Source: an uncultured Lachnospiraceae bacterium (lineage in GTDB: Bacteria > Bacillota > Clostridia > Lachnospirales > Lachnospiraceae). Taken from it: a DNA stretch of 22,920 bases. The stretch covers positions 1 through 22,920 of the forward strand of contig CAJJNI010000011.1 in NCBI GenBank assembly GCA_905193085.1, in the 5' to 3' direction. A model generated the notes under the pieces. It saw nothing but the letters and a program-made list of their open reading frames with translations. It made no database searches and was not told the DNA's origin. Below are positions 16,336 to 22,920 of this stretch, one piece after another. Made by a program: the position numbers and the translations under genes. Each line of letters begins with the position of its first letter. Position 1 is the first letter of the stretch.

Positions 16336-17289
16336 ATGGCATCAGTTAATATAAAGGAAGAAGCAGAAAAAATAAAATCAAATATAGAAAAAGTATTAGT
16401 AGGAAAAAGTGAACTAATAAATCTCGTTTTAACTGCACTTTTCAGCGGAGGTCATGTTTTATTAGATGATGTTCCGGGAACAGGAAAAACAGTATTGGCA
16501 AAATCACTTGCAAAATCAATAAATATAGATTTTAAGAGAATACAGTTTACACCTGATTTACTTCCATCAGATGTAACAGGGTTAAATTATTACAATCAGA
16601 AAGTTGGAGAATTTGTATTCAGGAAAGGACCTGTTTTTACAAATATAGTTCTTGCAGATGAAATAAATCGTGCTACACCAAGAACACAGTCAAGTCTTTT
16701 GGAATGTATGGAAGAAAAACAGGTGACAATAGATGGAAACAAATATGAGATGTCAAATCCGTTTTTTGTAATAGCAACACAGAATCCGGTAGAAACGATA
16801 GGAACATTTCCATTGCCACAGGCTCAGCTTGACAGATTTGTAATGAAATTAAAAGTAGGTTTTCCCGATATTAATGCAGAAACTGATATATTAGAAAGAT
16901 ACATAAAAAATAATCCTTTAGAAGAGCTTCAAAGTGTAATTGATGGAGAAAAACTTATTCAGATAATGGAAGAAGTAAAAAATATTTATGTACACCCACA
17001 GCTTATGCAGTATTTAGTTAAAATAGTTAATTCAACAAGAGAATGTCAGGACATAATTGCCGGAGTAAGCACAAGAGGAACAATAAAATTTATGAGGGCA
17101 GCCCAGAGTTATGCTGCAATTTCAGGAAGAACATATGTAACTCCGGAAGATATTAAATATCTTGCTGTTCCTGTATTATCACACAGAATAATAATAAATT
17201 CAGGTTATGACAGTAATAAAAAAGCTGAGGATTACATACAGGATTTAGTAAACACTGTTGAAGTACCGGTAGAAGATTTTAAATCATAA
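16336..17289 (+). CDS. MoxR-family AAA+ ATPase
   Basis: Chaperone-like AAA+ ATPase, 317 residues, of the MoxR/RavA group, which often acts with DUF58 and VWA proteins in maturing or activating other proteins. Walker A is DDVPGTGKT (44-52) and Walker B is VLADEINRATPRTQ (105-118). The segment ATQNPVETIGTFPLPQAQLDRF carries sensor and arginine elements, followed by a small helical lid domain. AAAGGA lies about eight bases before the ATG. The DUF58 gene begins 117 bases later, and a membrane protein overlaps that, giving the common moxR-DUF58-DUF4129 cluster. The substrate is unknown. Confidence 0.93.
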   Translation: MASVNIKEEAEKIKSNIEKVLVGKSELINLVLTALFSGGHVLLDDVPGTGKTVLAKSLAKSINIDFKRIQFTPDLLPSDVTGLNYYNQKVGEFVFRKGPVFTNIVLADEINRATPRTQSSLLECMEEKQVTIDGNKYEMSNPFFVIATQNPVETIGTFPLPQAQLDRFVMKLKVGFPDINAETDILERYIKNNPLEELQSVIDGEKLIQIMEEVKNIYVHPQLMQYLVKIVNSTRECQDIIAGVSTRGTIKFMRAAQSYAAISGRTYVTPEDIKYLAVPVLSHRIIINSGYDSNKKAEDYIQDLVNTVEVPVEDFKS

Positions 17290-17344
17290 TTATGATTAAG
17301 TTATCATTTACCCCCGGGTTGTAGTGTGTATTGTAAGTTTTGTA

Positions 17345-17383
17345 TGTGGATAAATGAAGAATTTAGCAGATAAATGTGGATAA
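17345..17383 (-). promoter_or_regulatory. Two distal perfect DnaA boxes
   Basis: TGTGGATAA occurs at 17345-17353 and again at 17375-17383, both reading TTATCCACA on the minus strand, exactly 30 bases apart. They lie in the moxR-DUF58 gap, about 10 kb from the oriC array, so they are outside the origin. They could regulate the downstream gene or titrate DnaA. The same gap (17290-17406) also has a 16-base palindrome over the moxR stop (17282-17297). Confidence 0.65.
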
Positions 17384-17406
17384 TAATATGAAAGTTGGTG
17401 AATTAT

Positions 17407-18582
17407 GTGGAAATAATTTCGATATTTGGAGGAATTATTATAATTTATATAGTTCAATCCATACTGTATAATAAATTATGGGATAAAAATTTAAATGTTT
17501 CAGTGCAGTTTACTCAAAATCATATTGTCGAAGATGAAGAAGTAACTGTAGAAGAATGTATAGAAAACAGAAAATGGCTTCCGCTTCCAATGATTACAGT
17601 TAAATATACGCTTAACAATTGTTTTAAGGAAAAAGGCAGAACTGAAAAAAATAAAAAAATGTCAGACAATTACAACCGAAATGAAATATTTTCAATCCTC
17701 ATGTTTCAGAGAATAAAAAGAAAGATAGATTTCATATGCACAAAACGCGGTATATATAATATCGACAAACTTAATATTGCCGCAGGAAATCTGTTTTTAA
17801 ATGAAAAATATATTTATGATTTAGAAAGTAATTCAAAAATCATAGTATACCCTAAATCGGTTGACATAAAAAGATTCATGAACATATATCAGAATGTATA
17901 TGGAAATATAATAACCAAAAATTTCATGATGGACGACCCGTTTACATACAGGGGAGTAAGAGAATATCAGATTTATGACACAATGAAAATGATAAATTGG
18001 AGTGCAACTGCCAAAACTGCCGAATTAAAGGTAAATGTGATGGAAAATACTTCTGAGAGGGAAGTAATAATATTTTTGAATATGCAAAGAGATACGATAC
18101 TTCTTAATTCTGATGTAACGGAAGAAAGTATAAGATTGACAAAAACATTTGCGCAGGAACTGTATAAACAGGGCATAAAAAGTATTATTTATACAAACGG
18201 ATATAGTATGGATAAAGATGAAATGCTTGTTTTAGAGGAATTTGACAGCACTAAAAACTATATGGACATAGTAAATTGTTCGCTTGCCGCCTTAAAGGTA
18301 AAAGAAGGCGGAAATGTTCACAAAGAGTACGAAGAAGAAAGTTTTACGGAAATATACAGTGAAAAAATCAGGAAAATTCCGACAAATAAATACATGGTAT
18401 TTATATCAAATTACCAGCGTGAAGATTTTCAAAATATGTTATCAGATTTAAAAAAATCAGGACGCGATTTTTCCTGGATAATACCTGTTTCAAACAGAAA
18501 AGACATACATATTAACAATTATTTAAATAAAGATGCGCATATATGGCGTCTAAATTGGGAAGGTGCCGGAAAATCACTATGA
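17407..18582 (+). CDS. DUF58-family protein
   Basis: Single-membrane-segment protein with the DUF58 module, partner of MoxR ATPases. The hydrophobic segment lies at the N-terminus (IISIFGGIIIIYIVQSILY). The DUF58 hallmark is DPFTYRGVREYQIYDTMKMI followed by NWSATAKTAELKVNVME, and the C-terminal part resembles a von Willebrand A-like fold. The start is uncertain: no ATG is in frame near the 5' end. GTG at 17407 is preferred because GGTGA (17397-17401) is five bases upstream; GTG at 17398 or TTG at 17395 would add three or four residues. An out-of-frame ATG at 17388 opens a short overlapping frame. The stop TGA overlaps the next gene's ATG. Confidence 0.88.
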   Translation: MEIISIFGGIIIIYIVQSILYNKLWDKNLNVSVQFTQNHIVEDEEVTVEECIENRKWLPLPMITVKYTLNNCFKEKGRTEKNKKMSDNYNRNEIFSILMFQRIKRKIDFICTKRGIYNIDKLNIAAGNLFLNEKYIYDLESNSKIIVYPKSVDIKRFMNIYQNVYGNIITKNFMMDDPFTYRGVREYQIYDTMKMINWSATAKTAELKVNVMENTSEREVIIFLNMQRDTILLNSDVTEESIRLTKTFAQELYKQGIKSIIYTNGYSMDKDEMLVLEEFDSTKNYMDIVNCSLAALKVKEGGNVHKEYEEESFTEIYSEKIRKIPTNKYMVFISNYQREDFQNMLSDLKKSGRDFSWIIPVSNRKDIHINNYLNKDAHIWRLNWEGAGKSL

Positions 18583-19877
18583 ATGTACAATTAGAAACAA
18601 AAAAAGGTTTTGGAAATATAGTTGATATTTGTAGCAGCATAATGTTTTTGCAGATTGTATACAGTGCATTACTTGCATTTTATTATGTTGGTTATCAGAG
18701 TGGAAAAACAGGTTTTCAGCCGCTGCTTTATTTATCTATAGTAATTTTGCAAATAATAGTATTTATATCGGAAAAGTACACAATAGAAATGTGGAAACTG
18801 TCACTTGTGGAAATTATAAGTACTTTAATGCTTATTTTTGCAGTACCAATACAAAGTAAAACAATGTTTGCCGGAGGCTGCATTATAATTTGTATCAGAA
18901 GCATATACAAACATCATTTCAGATATTCAGGTTCAGCAAGCTACAGTGAGAGATATGTAAGTTCAAAAAGAGATATAATCAAGCTTGTAATAATGTCTGC
19001 ATTATTTATAATACATAAAGTAACCGCTGTAAAAAACAATGAAGTTACAATTATTTTACCTCAGATTTGCAGTTATTATATGCTGTTTTCACTGGCTGTA
19101 TTTATAATATCAATGCTGATGAAAAAATATGCATTTAAATTTTATGAATATTTTCGTCAGGAAGTAAGCGACGAGAAAGATTCAAGGCAGCTAAAACATT
19201 CAATGATACTAATATTATCTGCTATAATAATTCTTGTCAGCACTACATTTGTAGTGTTTGGAAATCTGTTTGTGCCGGTAATAAAATTCATTGGTAACAT
19301 TATTTTAAAAATAGTCTGTTCACTGATGCTTTCGCTGTTTAATATAGATTTAACGGCAGATGTAAGTAATATAAAAAGGCAGGTTGAAGTTGATAGTTCC
19401 GGTGGAGATTTTATTTCAAGAGCAAGGCATGACAGCCCTATTTCATCTTTGGTACCAATGATTATTGTAACAATTATAATAATAGCAGTGTTATATATAA
19501 TCTGGAAAATATATAAGGCGTTTCTTGCAAATTATCATGTTGGCAGTGATGAAGCAGAATTTATCGAAGTAAAAAAAGAAAAAACAGAGTACGAAAATAC
19601 CAAAATTACAAAAACACCTGTCATATTTGGAAAAAGCAACAGAGATAAAGTAAGAAAATATTACTACAAATCAGTTACGAAAAAACAAAGAAAATATAAT
19701 ATCGAACATCATAACTATAATACTCCGAAAGAAATTAATAAATCAATTCCATATAATCCATCAGAAAAACAAAGCATGGAAAAAATGACAGAAATTTATG
19801 AAAAAGCCCGTTATTCAGATGAAAACATAGATGAAAAAGATGTTTTGAGGATGAAAGAACTTAGTGACAATGTTTAA
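18579..19877 (+). CDS. Multi-pass membrane protein with DUF4129-like C-terminus
   Basis: The start at 18579 makes an ATGA overlap with the DUF58 stop and yields 432 residues; an in-frame ATG at 18543 would overlap by 40 bases and is less likely. I count about six or seven hydrophobic segments, including one near residues 13-36 and one near 290-310. A charged cytosolic tail follows, with KVRKYYYKSVTKKQRKY, a T-P-K-E motif and EIYEKARYSDENIDEKDV. That tail looks like DUF4129, which usually sits after a transglutaminase-like domain in proteins next to moxR-DUF58. No transglutaminase Cys-His-Asp core is present here. Function is unknown; the neighbourhood suggests a membrane platform for the MoxR-DUF58 system. 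Confidence 0.8.
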   Translation: MNVQLETKKGFGNIVDICSSIMFLQIVYSALLAFYYVGYQSGKTGFQPLLYLSIVILQIIVFISEKYTIEMWKLSLVEIISTLMLIFAVPIQSKTMFAGGCIIICIRSIYKHHFRYSGSASYSERYVSSKRDIIKLVIMSALFIIHKVTAVKNNEVTIILPQICSYYMLFSLAVFIISMLMKKYAFKFYEYFRQEVSDEKDSRQLKHSMILILSAIIILVSTTFVVFGNLFVPVIKFIGNIILKIVCSLMLSLFNIDLTADVSNIKRQVEVDSSGGDFISRARHDSPISSLVPMIIVTIIIIAVLYIIWKIYKAFLANYHVGSDEAEFIEVKKEKTEYENTKITKTPVIFGKSNRDKVRKYYYKSVTKKQRKYNIEHHNYNTPKEINKSIPYNPSEKQSMEKMTEIYEKARYSDENIDEKDVLRMKELSDNV

Positions 19878-19915
19878 TAAATTTTCTCAATACAGTATGT
19901 AAAGTAAATAAAATG

Positions 19916-19924
19916 TGTTATAAT
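19916..19924 (+). promoter_or_regulatory. Extended -10 promoter for fumA
   Basis: TGTTATAAT (19916-19924) is a perfect -10 with the extended TG element. The -35 position holds only TATGTA. Transcription would start near 19931, leaving a leader of about 70 bases before fumA. Confidence 0.55.
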
Positions 19925-19960
19925 GAGCGCAGGTAAAATAAAAAAGAAAGGAAAATAAAT

Positions 19961-19990
19961 ATCAAATGACAGAAATTATATCATTTTGAT
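19961..19990 (+). promoter_or_regulatory. Leader hairpin and 7-codon reading frame before fumA
   Basis: ATCAAATGA (19961-19969) pairs with TCATTTTGAT (19981-19990) with one bulged T. Within it an ATG at 19966 opens MTEIISF and stops at 19989, with AAAGGA upstream. The fumA ribosome site (AGGG, 19992-19995) follows at once, so the fold could affect fumA translation. The evidence is only structural. Confidence 0.3.
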
Positions 19991-20002
19991 TAGGGATAAG
20001 TG

Positions 20003-20848
20003 ATGATTAGGAATATAAATGTTGATGAAATAACTAAAAATATTAAAGAAATGTGTATAGAAGCCAATCATTATCTTTCTTCAGATATGAAAGAAGCGAT
20101 TGATAAATCTGTAGTAACAGAAAAATCTACACTTGGAAAAAAGATTTTGAATCAATTAGAAGAAAATCTCAAAATAGCAGATGAAGAGACAATACCTATC
20201 TGTCAGGATACAGGAATGGCTGTAGTATTTATGAAAATAGGCCAGGATGTTCATTTTGAAGGTGGAAGCCTGGAAGAGGCTATAAATGAGGGTGTCCGTC
20301 AGGGCTATGTAGAAGGCTATTTAAGAAAATCAGTAGTAAAAGACCCACTTATACGAGAAAATACAAAAGATAATACACCGGCAATAATACATTATGAGAT
20401 GACAACAGGTGATAAAGTTCAGATAACAGTGGCACCAAAAGGATTTGGCAGTGAAAATATGAGTCGTGTATTCATGTTAAAACCGGCAGATGGAATAGAA
20501 GGCGTAAAAGAAGCTATTTTAACTGCTGTAAAAGATGCAGGTCCAAATGCATGCCCACCTATGGTTGTAGGTGTCGGTATTGGAGGTACATTTGAAAAAT
20601 GTGCATTAATGGCAAAAAAAGCTCTCACAAGAAACATAAATGAACACTCAGAAATTCCATATGTTCGTGAAATGGAAGAAGAAGTTCTTGAAAAAATAAA
20701 TAAAACAGGAATTGGTCCGGGAGGACTTGGTGGAACAACAACAGCCCTTGCAGTAAATATAAATACATATCCTACACATATAGCAGGACTTCCGGTTGCA
20801 ATAAATATATGTTGTCATGTAAACCGTCATGCAGTTCGTGAATTATAA
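20003..20848 (+). CDS. fumA: Fumarate hydratase class I, alpha subunit
   Basis: Oxygen-sensitive [4Fe-4S] hydro-lyase subunit that, with the beta subunit, interconverts fumarate and malate. Its 281 residues correspond to the N-terminal half of single-chain class I fumarases. The likely cluster ligands are Cys67 (CQDTG), Cys184 (GPNACPP) and Cys200 (GGTFEKC). The ATG at 20003 is seven bases after AGGG and is preferred over the GTG at 20000. L(+)-tartrate dehydratase is a close homologue and cannot be fully excluded by sequence reading. The beta subunit lies 235 bases downstream on the same strand, farther than usual. Confidence 0.93.
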   Translation: MIRNINVDEITKNIKEMCIEANHYLSSDMKEAIDKSVVTEKSTLGKKILNQLEENLKIADEETIPICQDTGMAVVFMKIGQDVHFEGGSLEEAINEGVRQGYVEGYLRKSVVKDPLIRENTKDNTPAIIHYEMTTGDKVQITVAPKGFGSENMSRVFMLKPADGIEGVKEAILTAVKDAGPNACPPMVVGVGIGGTFEKCALMAKKALTRNINEHSEIPYVREMEEEVLEKINKTGIGPGGLGGTTTALAVNINTYPTHIAGLPVAINICCHVNRHAVREL

Positions 20849-21083
20849 GAACAATAATAAATTAAAAATAAGTTGTCAGTCAGTCTCGAAAAGCTGCAAG
20901 AGACAGATTCACAGGTCAGCAGTTAATTTATAGAAAATAAAATATAATTATATTTTACAAATATCGTGGCGGGTCAAAAGTCCTTTCACCAACTCATGAG
21001 CATGCGCAAGTGGTTTTAGTCCGTTGAATACTGTCATTATTTAATATAAACATCATTTAACATAAAAGAAAAGAGGAAAATAA
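20849..21083. other. Fumarase alpha-beta gap with structured, G+C-richer island
   Basis: No gene is visible. First part: GTCTC (20883-20887) can pair with GAGAC (20900-20904), and GCTG in that loop could pair with CAGC at 20917-20920, a possible pseudoknot. Then a perfect 20-base A+T palindrome lies at 20938-20957. Next comes a G+C-richer stretch (about 20965-21036) with CTCATGAG, GCATGC and a stem ACC(A)ACT/AGTGGT (20988-20994 with 21009-21014). On the minus strand GGACTAAAACC and GGACTTTTGACC form an imperfect direct repeat. It could be a dispersed intergenic repeat, a remnant of a small mobile element or an RNA element; I do not recognise a known riboswitch. Confidence 0.4.
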
Positions 21084-21638
21084 ATGGATAAATATATACA
21101 GGCACCTGTTAATGAAAAAGAAATAGAATCATTACAGAGTGGAGATATGGTTTATATTACAGGAACTATTTATACAGCGCGGGATGCTGCCCATAAAAGA
21201 ATGTCAGAAGCACTCGCAAAAGGAGAAAGTCTGCCAATATCATTAGAAAATAATATAATATATTATCTTGGTCCATCTCCGGCAAGAGAAGGAAAAGTAA
21301 TTGGTTCAGCAGGTCCTACCACAAGCAGCCGAATGGATAAATATACACCTAAGTTATTAGACTTGGGTTTAAAGGGAATGATAGGCAAAGGAAAAAGAAG
21401 CAAAGAAGTAATAGAATCAATAGTAAAAAATAAATGTGTGTATTTTGCCGCTATAGGTGGTGCAGGTGCATTATTATCAAAATGCATAAAAAAATCAACC
21501 GTCATAGCATATGATGATTTAGGAACAGAAGCAATAAGAAAATTAGAAGTTGAGAATCTCCCGGCAGTAGTAGTAATAGACTGTAAAGGAAACAACTTAT
21601 ATGAAACAGCAGTAAAGGAATTTGCAAATTATGAATAG
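21084..21638 (+). CDS. fumB: Fumarate hydratase class I, beta subunit
   Basis: Partner of the alpha subunit, 184 residues, matching the C-terminal half of class I fumarases. Characteristic segments are GDMVYITGTIYTARDAAHKR (21-40), YYLGPSPAREGKVIGSAGPT, then TSSRMDKYTPKLLDLGLKGM and GKGKRS, the last part of the active site that also holds substrate in this family. GAGGA lies several bases before the ATG. The name fumB is used here only for the beta chain, not for the E. coli paralogue. The plsC-like gene overlaps its end by eight bases, so they share a transcript. Confidence 0.93.
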   Translation: MDKYIQAPVNEKEIESLQSGDMVYITGTIYTARDAAHKRMSEALAKGESLPISLENNIIYYLGPSPAREGKVIGSAGPTTSSRMDKYTPKLLDLGLKGMIGKGKRSKEVIESIVKNKCVYFAAIGGAGALLSKCIKKSTVIAYDDLGTEAIRKLEVENLPAVVVIDCKGNNLYETAVKEFANYE

Positions 21639-22350
21639 AATAAGTTATATGATATTAAAAAACATTCTTATCTTTCCCTATTTGTATTTTAAATTATTAT
21701 ATCTCGTAAAATCAAAGAAAGCTACATATGAACAAAAATACAATCATTTAAGAAAGATAACAGAATGTGCTAACAGAGCAGGTAAAGTAAAAATAGAATC
21801 ATACGGAATAGAAAACATACCTAAAGAAGACGGGTACATGTTATATCCAAATCATCAGGGAATGTATGATGTACTTACAATAATAGCAACGCATGAAAGA
21901 CCATTTGCAGTAGTAATGAAAAAAGAACTGCAGAAAATCCCACTTCTGTGCAGAGTATTTGAGGCTATGGGTGCTATTGCAATAGACAGAGAAGACATAA
22001 AACAATCGTTAAAAGTAATAATAGAAGTTTCAAAAGAAGTAAAAAATGGAAGAAATTTCCTTATATTTGCAGAAGGAACCCGCTCAAGAAATGGTAATAA
22101 AGTAGGCGAGTTCAAAGGAGGAAGTTTTAAGGCTGCTATAAAAGCAAAAAGTCCAATAGTTCCGGTTGCTCTTGTAGATGCATTCAAACCATTTGATGAG
22201 AAAACATTACAGGAAGTAAATGTAAAAGTATGTTATCTTAAACCTATATCATATGAAGAATACAAAGAGATGAGCAGTAATGAAATTGCAAAACTCGTAG
22301 AAGAAAGAATACAAAATAAAATTGATGAGTTAACTGGCGAAAAACATTAA
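21631..22350 (+). CDS. plsC: 1-acyl-sn-glycerol-3-phosphate acyltransferase (PlsC-like)
   Basis: Membrane-associated lysophosphatidate acyltransferase that makes phosphatidic acid for phospholipid synthesis. The 239 residues contain the catalytic NHQGMYD motif (H75, D80), the substrate motif FAEGTRSRNG (147-156, with EGTRS at 148-152) and SPIVPVAL (174-181). One hydrophobic N-terminal segment (about 8-26) can anchor it. The ATG at 21631 lies inside the end of fumB, with AAAGGA about 11 bases upstream; an in-frame TTG at 21622 is too close to that site. Acyl-chain specificity cannot be read from the sequence. Confidence 0.92.
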   Translation: MNRISYMILKNILIFPYLYFKLLYLVKSKKATYEQKYNHLRKITECANRAGKVKIESYGIENIPKEDGYMLYPNHQGMYDVLTIIATHERPFAVVMKKELQKIPLLCRVFEAMGAIAIDREDIKQSLKVIIEVSKEVKNGRNFLIFAEGTRSRNGNKVGEFKGGSFKAAIKAKSPIVPVALVDAFKPFDEKTLQEVNVKVCYLKPISYEEYKEMSSNEIAKLVEERIQNKIDELTGEKH

Positions 22351-22369
22351 TCAAAAATCAGTAAATATA

Positions 22370-22421
22370 TTTTAGATATTATTTTTAGATATTATATTAA
22401 TGAGTAAATTTTAGATATTTC
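22370..22421 (+). repeat. 13-base tandem repeats, ttttagatattat
   Basis: Two exact adjacent copies at 22370-22382 and 22383-22395, a degenerate unit at 22396-22408 and an 11/13 copy at 22409-22421 keep a strict 13-base register. They lie just downstream of plsC in noncoding DNA. Confidence 0.6.
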
Positions 22422-22437
22422 ACAATTTTGTCAGTGT

Positions 22438-22464
22438 AATAAAATATATTATATTTTATTTTTG
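22438..22464. terminator. A+T-only palindrome followed by T run
   Basis: AATAAAATATA (22438-22448) and TATATTTTATT (22450-22460) are perfect 11-base arms around one base, followed by TTT. It could be a weak terminator for plsC, but the stem has no G-C pairs. Confidence 0.25.
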
Positions 22465-22492
22465 GAAATGTGTTTTAAACGCAAACATAAAT

Positions 22493-22540
22493 AATAAGAG
22501 TTAAAGTGCCTTAAAATGGCGGTTTATCTCTTATTTTTTT
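22493..22540 (+). terminator. Strong intrinsic terminator after plsC
   Basis: AATAAGAG (22493-22500) pairs with CTCTTATT (22528-22535). Inside, TAAA/TTTA and TGCC/GGCG extend the stem past two mismatches to a seven-base loop. T7 (22534-22540) follows. It separates the fumarase-plsC unit from the tRNA promoter. Confidence 0.85.
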
Positions 22541-22548
22541 GATATGAC

Positions 22549-22607
22549 AAAAAAAATAAAAAAAATCAAAAAAAGGTGTTGACAAAAATCGATAATATAT
22601 ATATAAT
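22549..22607 (+). promoter_or_regulatory. Consensus promoter with phased A tracts for tRNA-Ser
   Basis: TTGACA (22579-22584), exactly 17 bases and TATAAT (22602-22607) are a perfect sigma-A consensus. Upstream, A8 (22549-22556), A8 (22558-22565) and A7 (22568-22574) repeat about every 9-10 bases, as in an UP element or bent DNA. This fits a stable-RNA promoter. Confidence 0.88.
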
Positions 22608-22612
22608 AATTC

Positions 22613-22631
22613 TTGCGTTGTGAAAACGCAA
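22613..22631 (+). other. Hairpin at the 5' end of the tRNA precursor
   Basis: TTGCGTT (22613-22619) pairs with AACGCAA (22625-22631) around a GTGAA loop. It begins at about the predicted transcription start, in the 5' leader removed by RNase P. Confidence 0.45.
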
Positions 22632-22647
22632 ATGAAATAAATAATTA

Positions 22648-22736
22648 GGAGAAATACTCAAGTTGGCTGAAGAGGCGCCCCTGCTAAGGGTGTAGGTCGT
22701 TCACGCGGCGCGAGGGTTCAAATCCCTCTTTCTCCG
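22648..22736 (+). tRNA. tRNA-Ser (anticodon GCU)
   Basis: An 89-base class II tRNA. The acceptor stem is GGAGAAA (22648-22654) with TTTCTCC (22729-22735) and discriminator G22736. The anticodon stem CGCCC/GGGTG holds loop CTGCTAA with anticodon GCT at 22683-22685. A long variable arm follows, as expected for serine, and the T arm is GAGGG TTCAAAT CCCTC. It reads AGC/AGU codons. CCA is not encoded. It is transcribed from the strong promoter just upstream and precedes a ribosomal RNA leader. Confidence 0.95.
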
Positions 22737-22795
22737 CTTTTTATTTCAAATAAAATCACATAAAAATAAAATTTGAAAATAATTTAAAAAAGTTG

Positions 22796-22824
22796 TTGAC
22801 AAATGAAAAAAGATGTGATATTAT
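22796..22824 (+). promoter_or_regulatory. Promoter of a probable rRNA operon
   Basis: TTGACA (22796-22801), 17 bases and TATTAT (22819-22824) form a strong promoter. A short hairpin (ATCAG/CTGAT, 22825-22839) lies around the start. The sequence after it resembles a Firmicute rrn leader. Confidence 0.75.
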
Positions 22825-22920
22825 ATCAGAGTTACTGATGAACAGCAACACAACAGAACTTTGACAACTGAACAGTAATGCAACCCTGAAAATTCTAAAC
22901 AAGCAGAGCAATCTGCAAAA
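22825..22920 (+). ncRNA. rRNA operon leader with boxA-like element (truncated by window end)
   Basis: GAACTTTGACAACTGAACAG (22856-22875) closely resembles the boxA antitermination element of Firmicute rRNA operons (CTTTGAAAACT type). A small hairpin GCAGA/TCTGC with a GCAA loop lies at 22903-22916. 16S rRNA itself is not reached. Confidence 0.6.

Noticed and set aside
20900..20910. On the minus strand CTGTCTCTT resembles a Tn5 mosaic end
   Set aside because: Only nine bases match, with no transposase or second end nearby.

Overview
The window is a chromosomal replication-origin region from a low-G+C Firmicute. Gene order, the A+T-rich sequence, the strong AGGAGG ribosome sites and the protein details (YidC with a large extracytoplasmic loop, GyrA with SSIYG in the quinolone region, two-subunit class I fumarase) fit class Clostridia and look most like Lachnospiraceae. 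I cannot assign a genus. Genes left of about 6.9 kb lie on the minus strand and genes right of about 7.6 kb on the plus strand, so transcription runs away from the origin on both arms, codirectional with replication.

Left arm, from the origin outward: rpmH, rnpA, yidD, yidC (spoIIIJ), jag (khpB), a terminator-like hairpin, mnmE, mnmG, then a divergent-looking intergenic stretch with its own promoter and the 5' part of an unrecognised coiled-coil protein cut by the window edge. These genes cover ribosome assembly, RNase P, membrane protein insertion and tRNA wobble-uridine modification. rsmG, noc, soj and spo0J, which often follow mnmG in Firmicutes, are not here.

Origin: the 785-base rpmH-dnaA gap holds nine perfect TTATNCACA DnaA boxes plus several near matches, a duplicated 64-base module (59/64 identical, offset 301 bases), a very A+T-rich stretch and promoters for rpmH and dnaA. 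The dnaA-dnaN gap holds a box-like site, a G+C cluster, CTA-type triplets and an A+T run, the layout of a Bacillus-type unwinding element. The origin therefore looks bipartite. DnaA itself has Tyr where the DNA-recognition signature normally has His.

Right arm: dnaA, dnaN, yaaA, recF, gyrB and gyrA form the replication/topology block. It is followed by a moxR - DUF58 - DUF4129-like membrane-protein operon, with two further perfect DnaA boxes in front of the DUF58 gene, about 10 kb from the origin. Next come the alpha and beta subunits of an iron-sulfur fumarate hydratase, unusually separated by a 235-base gap with a G+C-richer possibly structured island, and a PlsC-type acyltransferase overlapping the beta subunit. 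The window ends with a strong terminator, a consensus promoter driving tRNA-Ser(GCU), and the promoter and leader (boxA-like) of what should be a ribosomal RNA operon.

Most of the window is conserved housekeeping sequence. I see no phage, insertion sequence with a transposase, CRISPR array or defence system. The most interesting material is in the origin architecture, the distal DnaA boxes, the fumarase intergenic island and a few substitutions at normally conserved residues.
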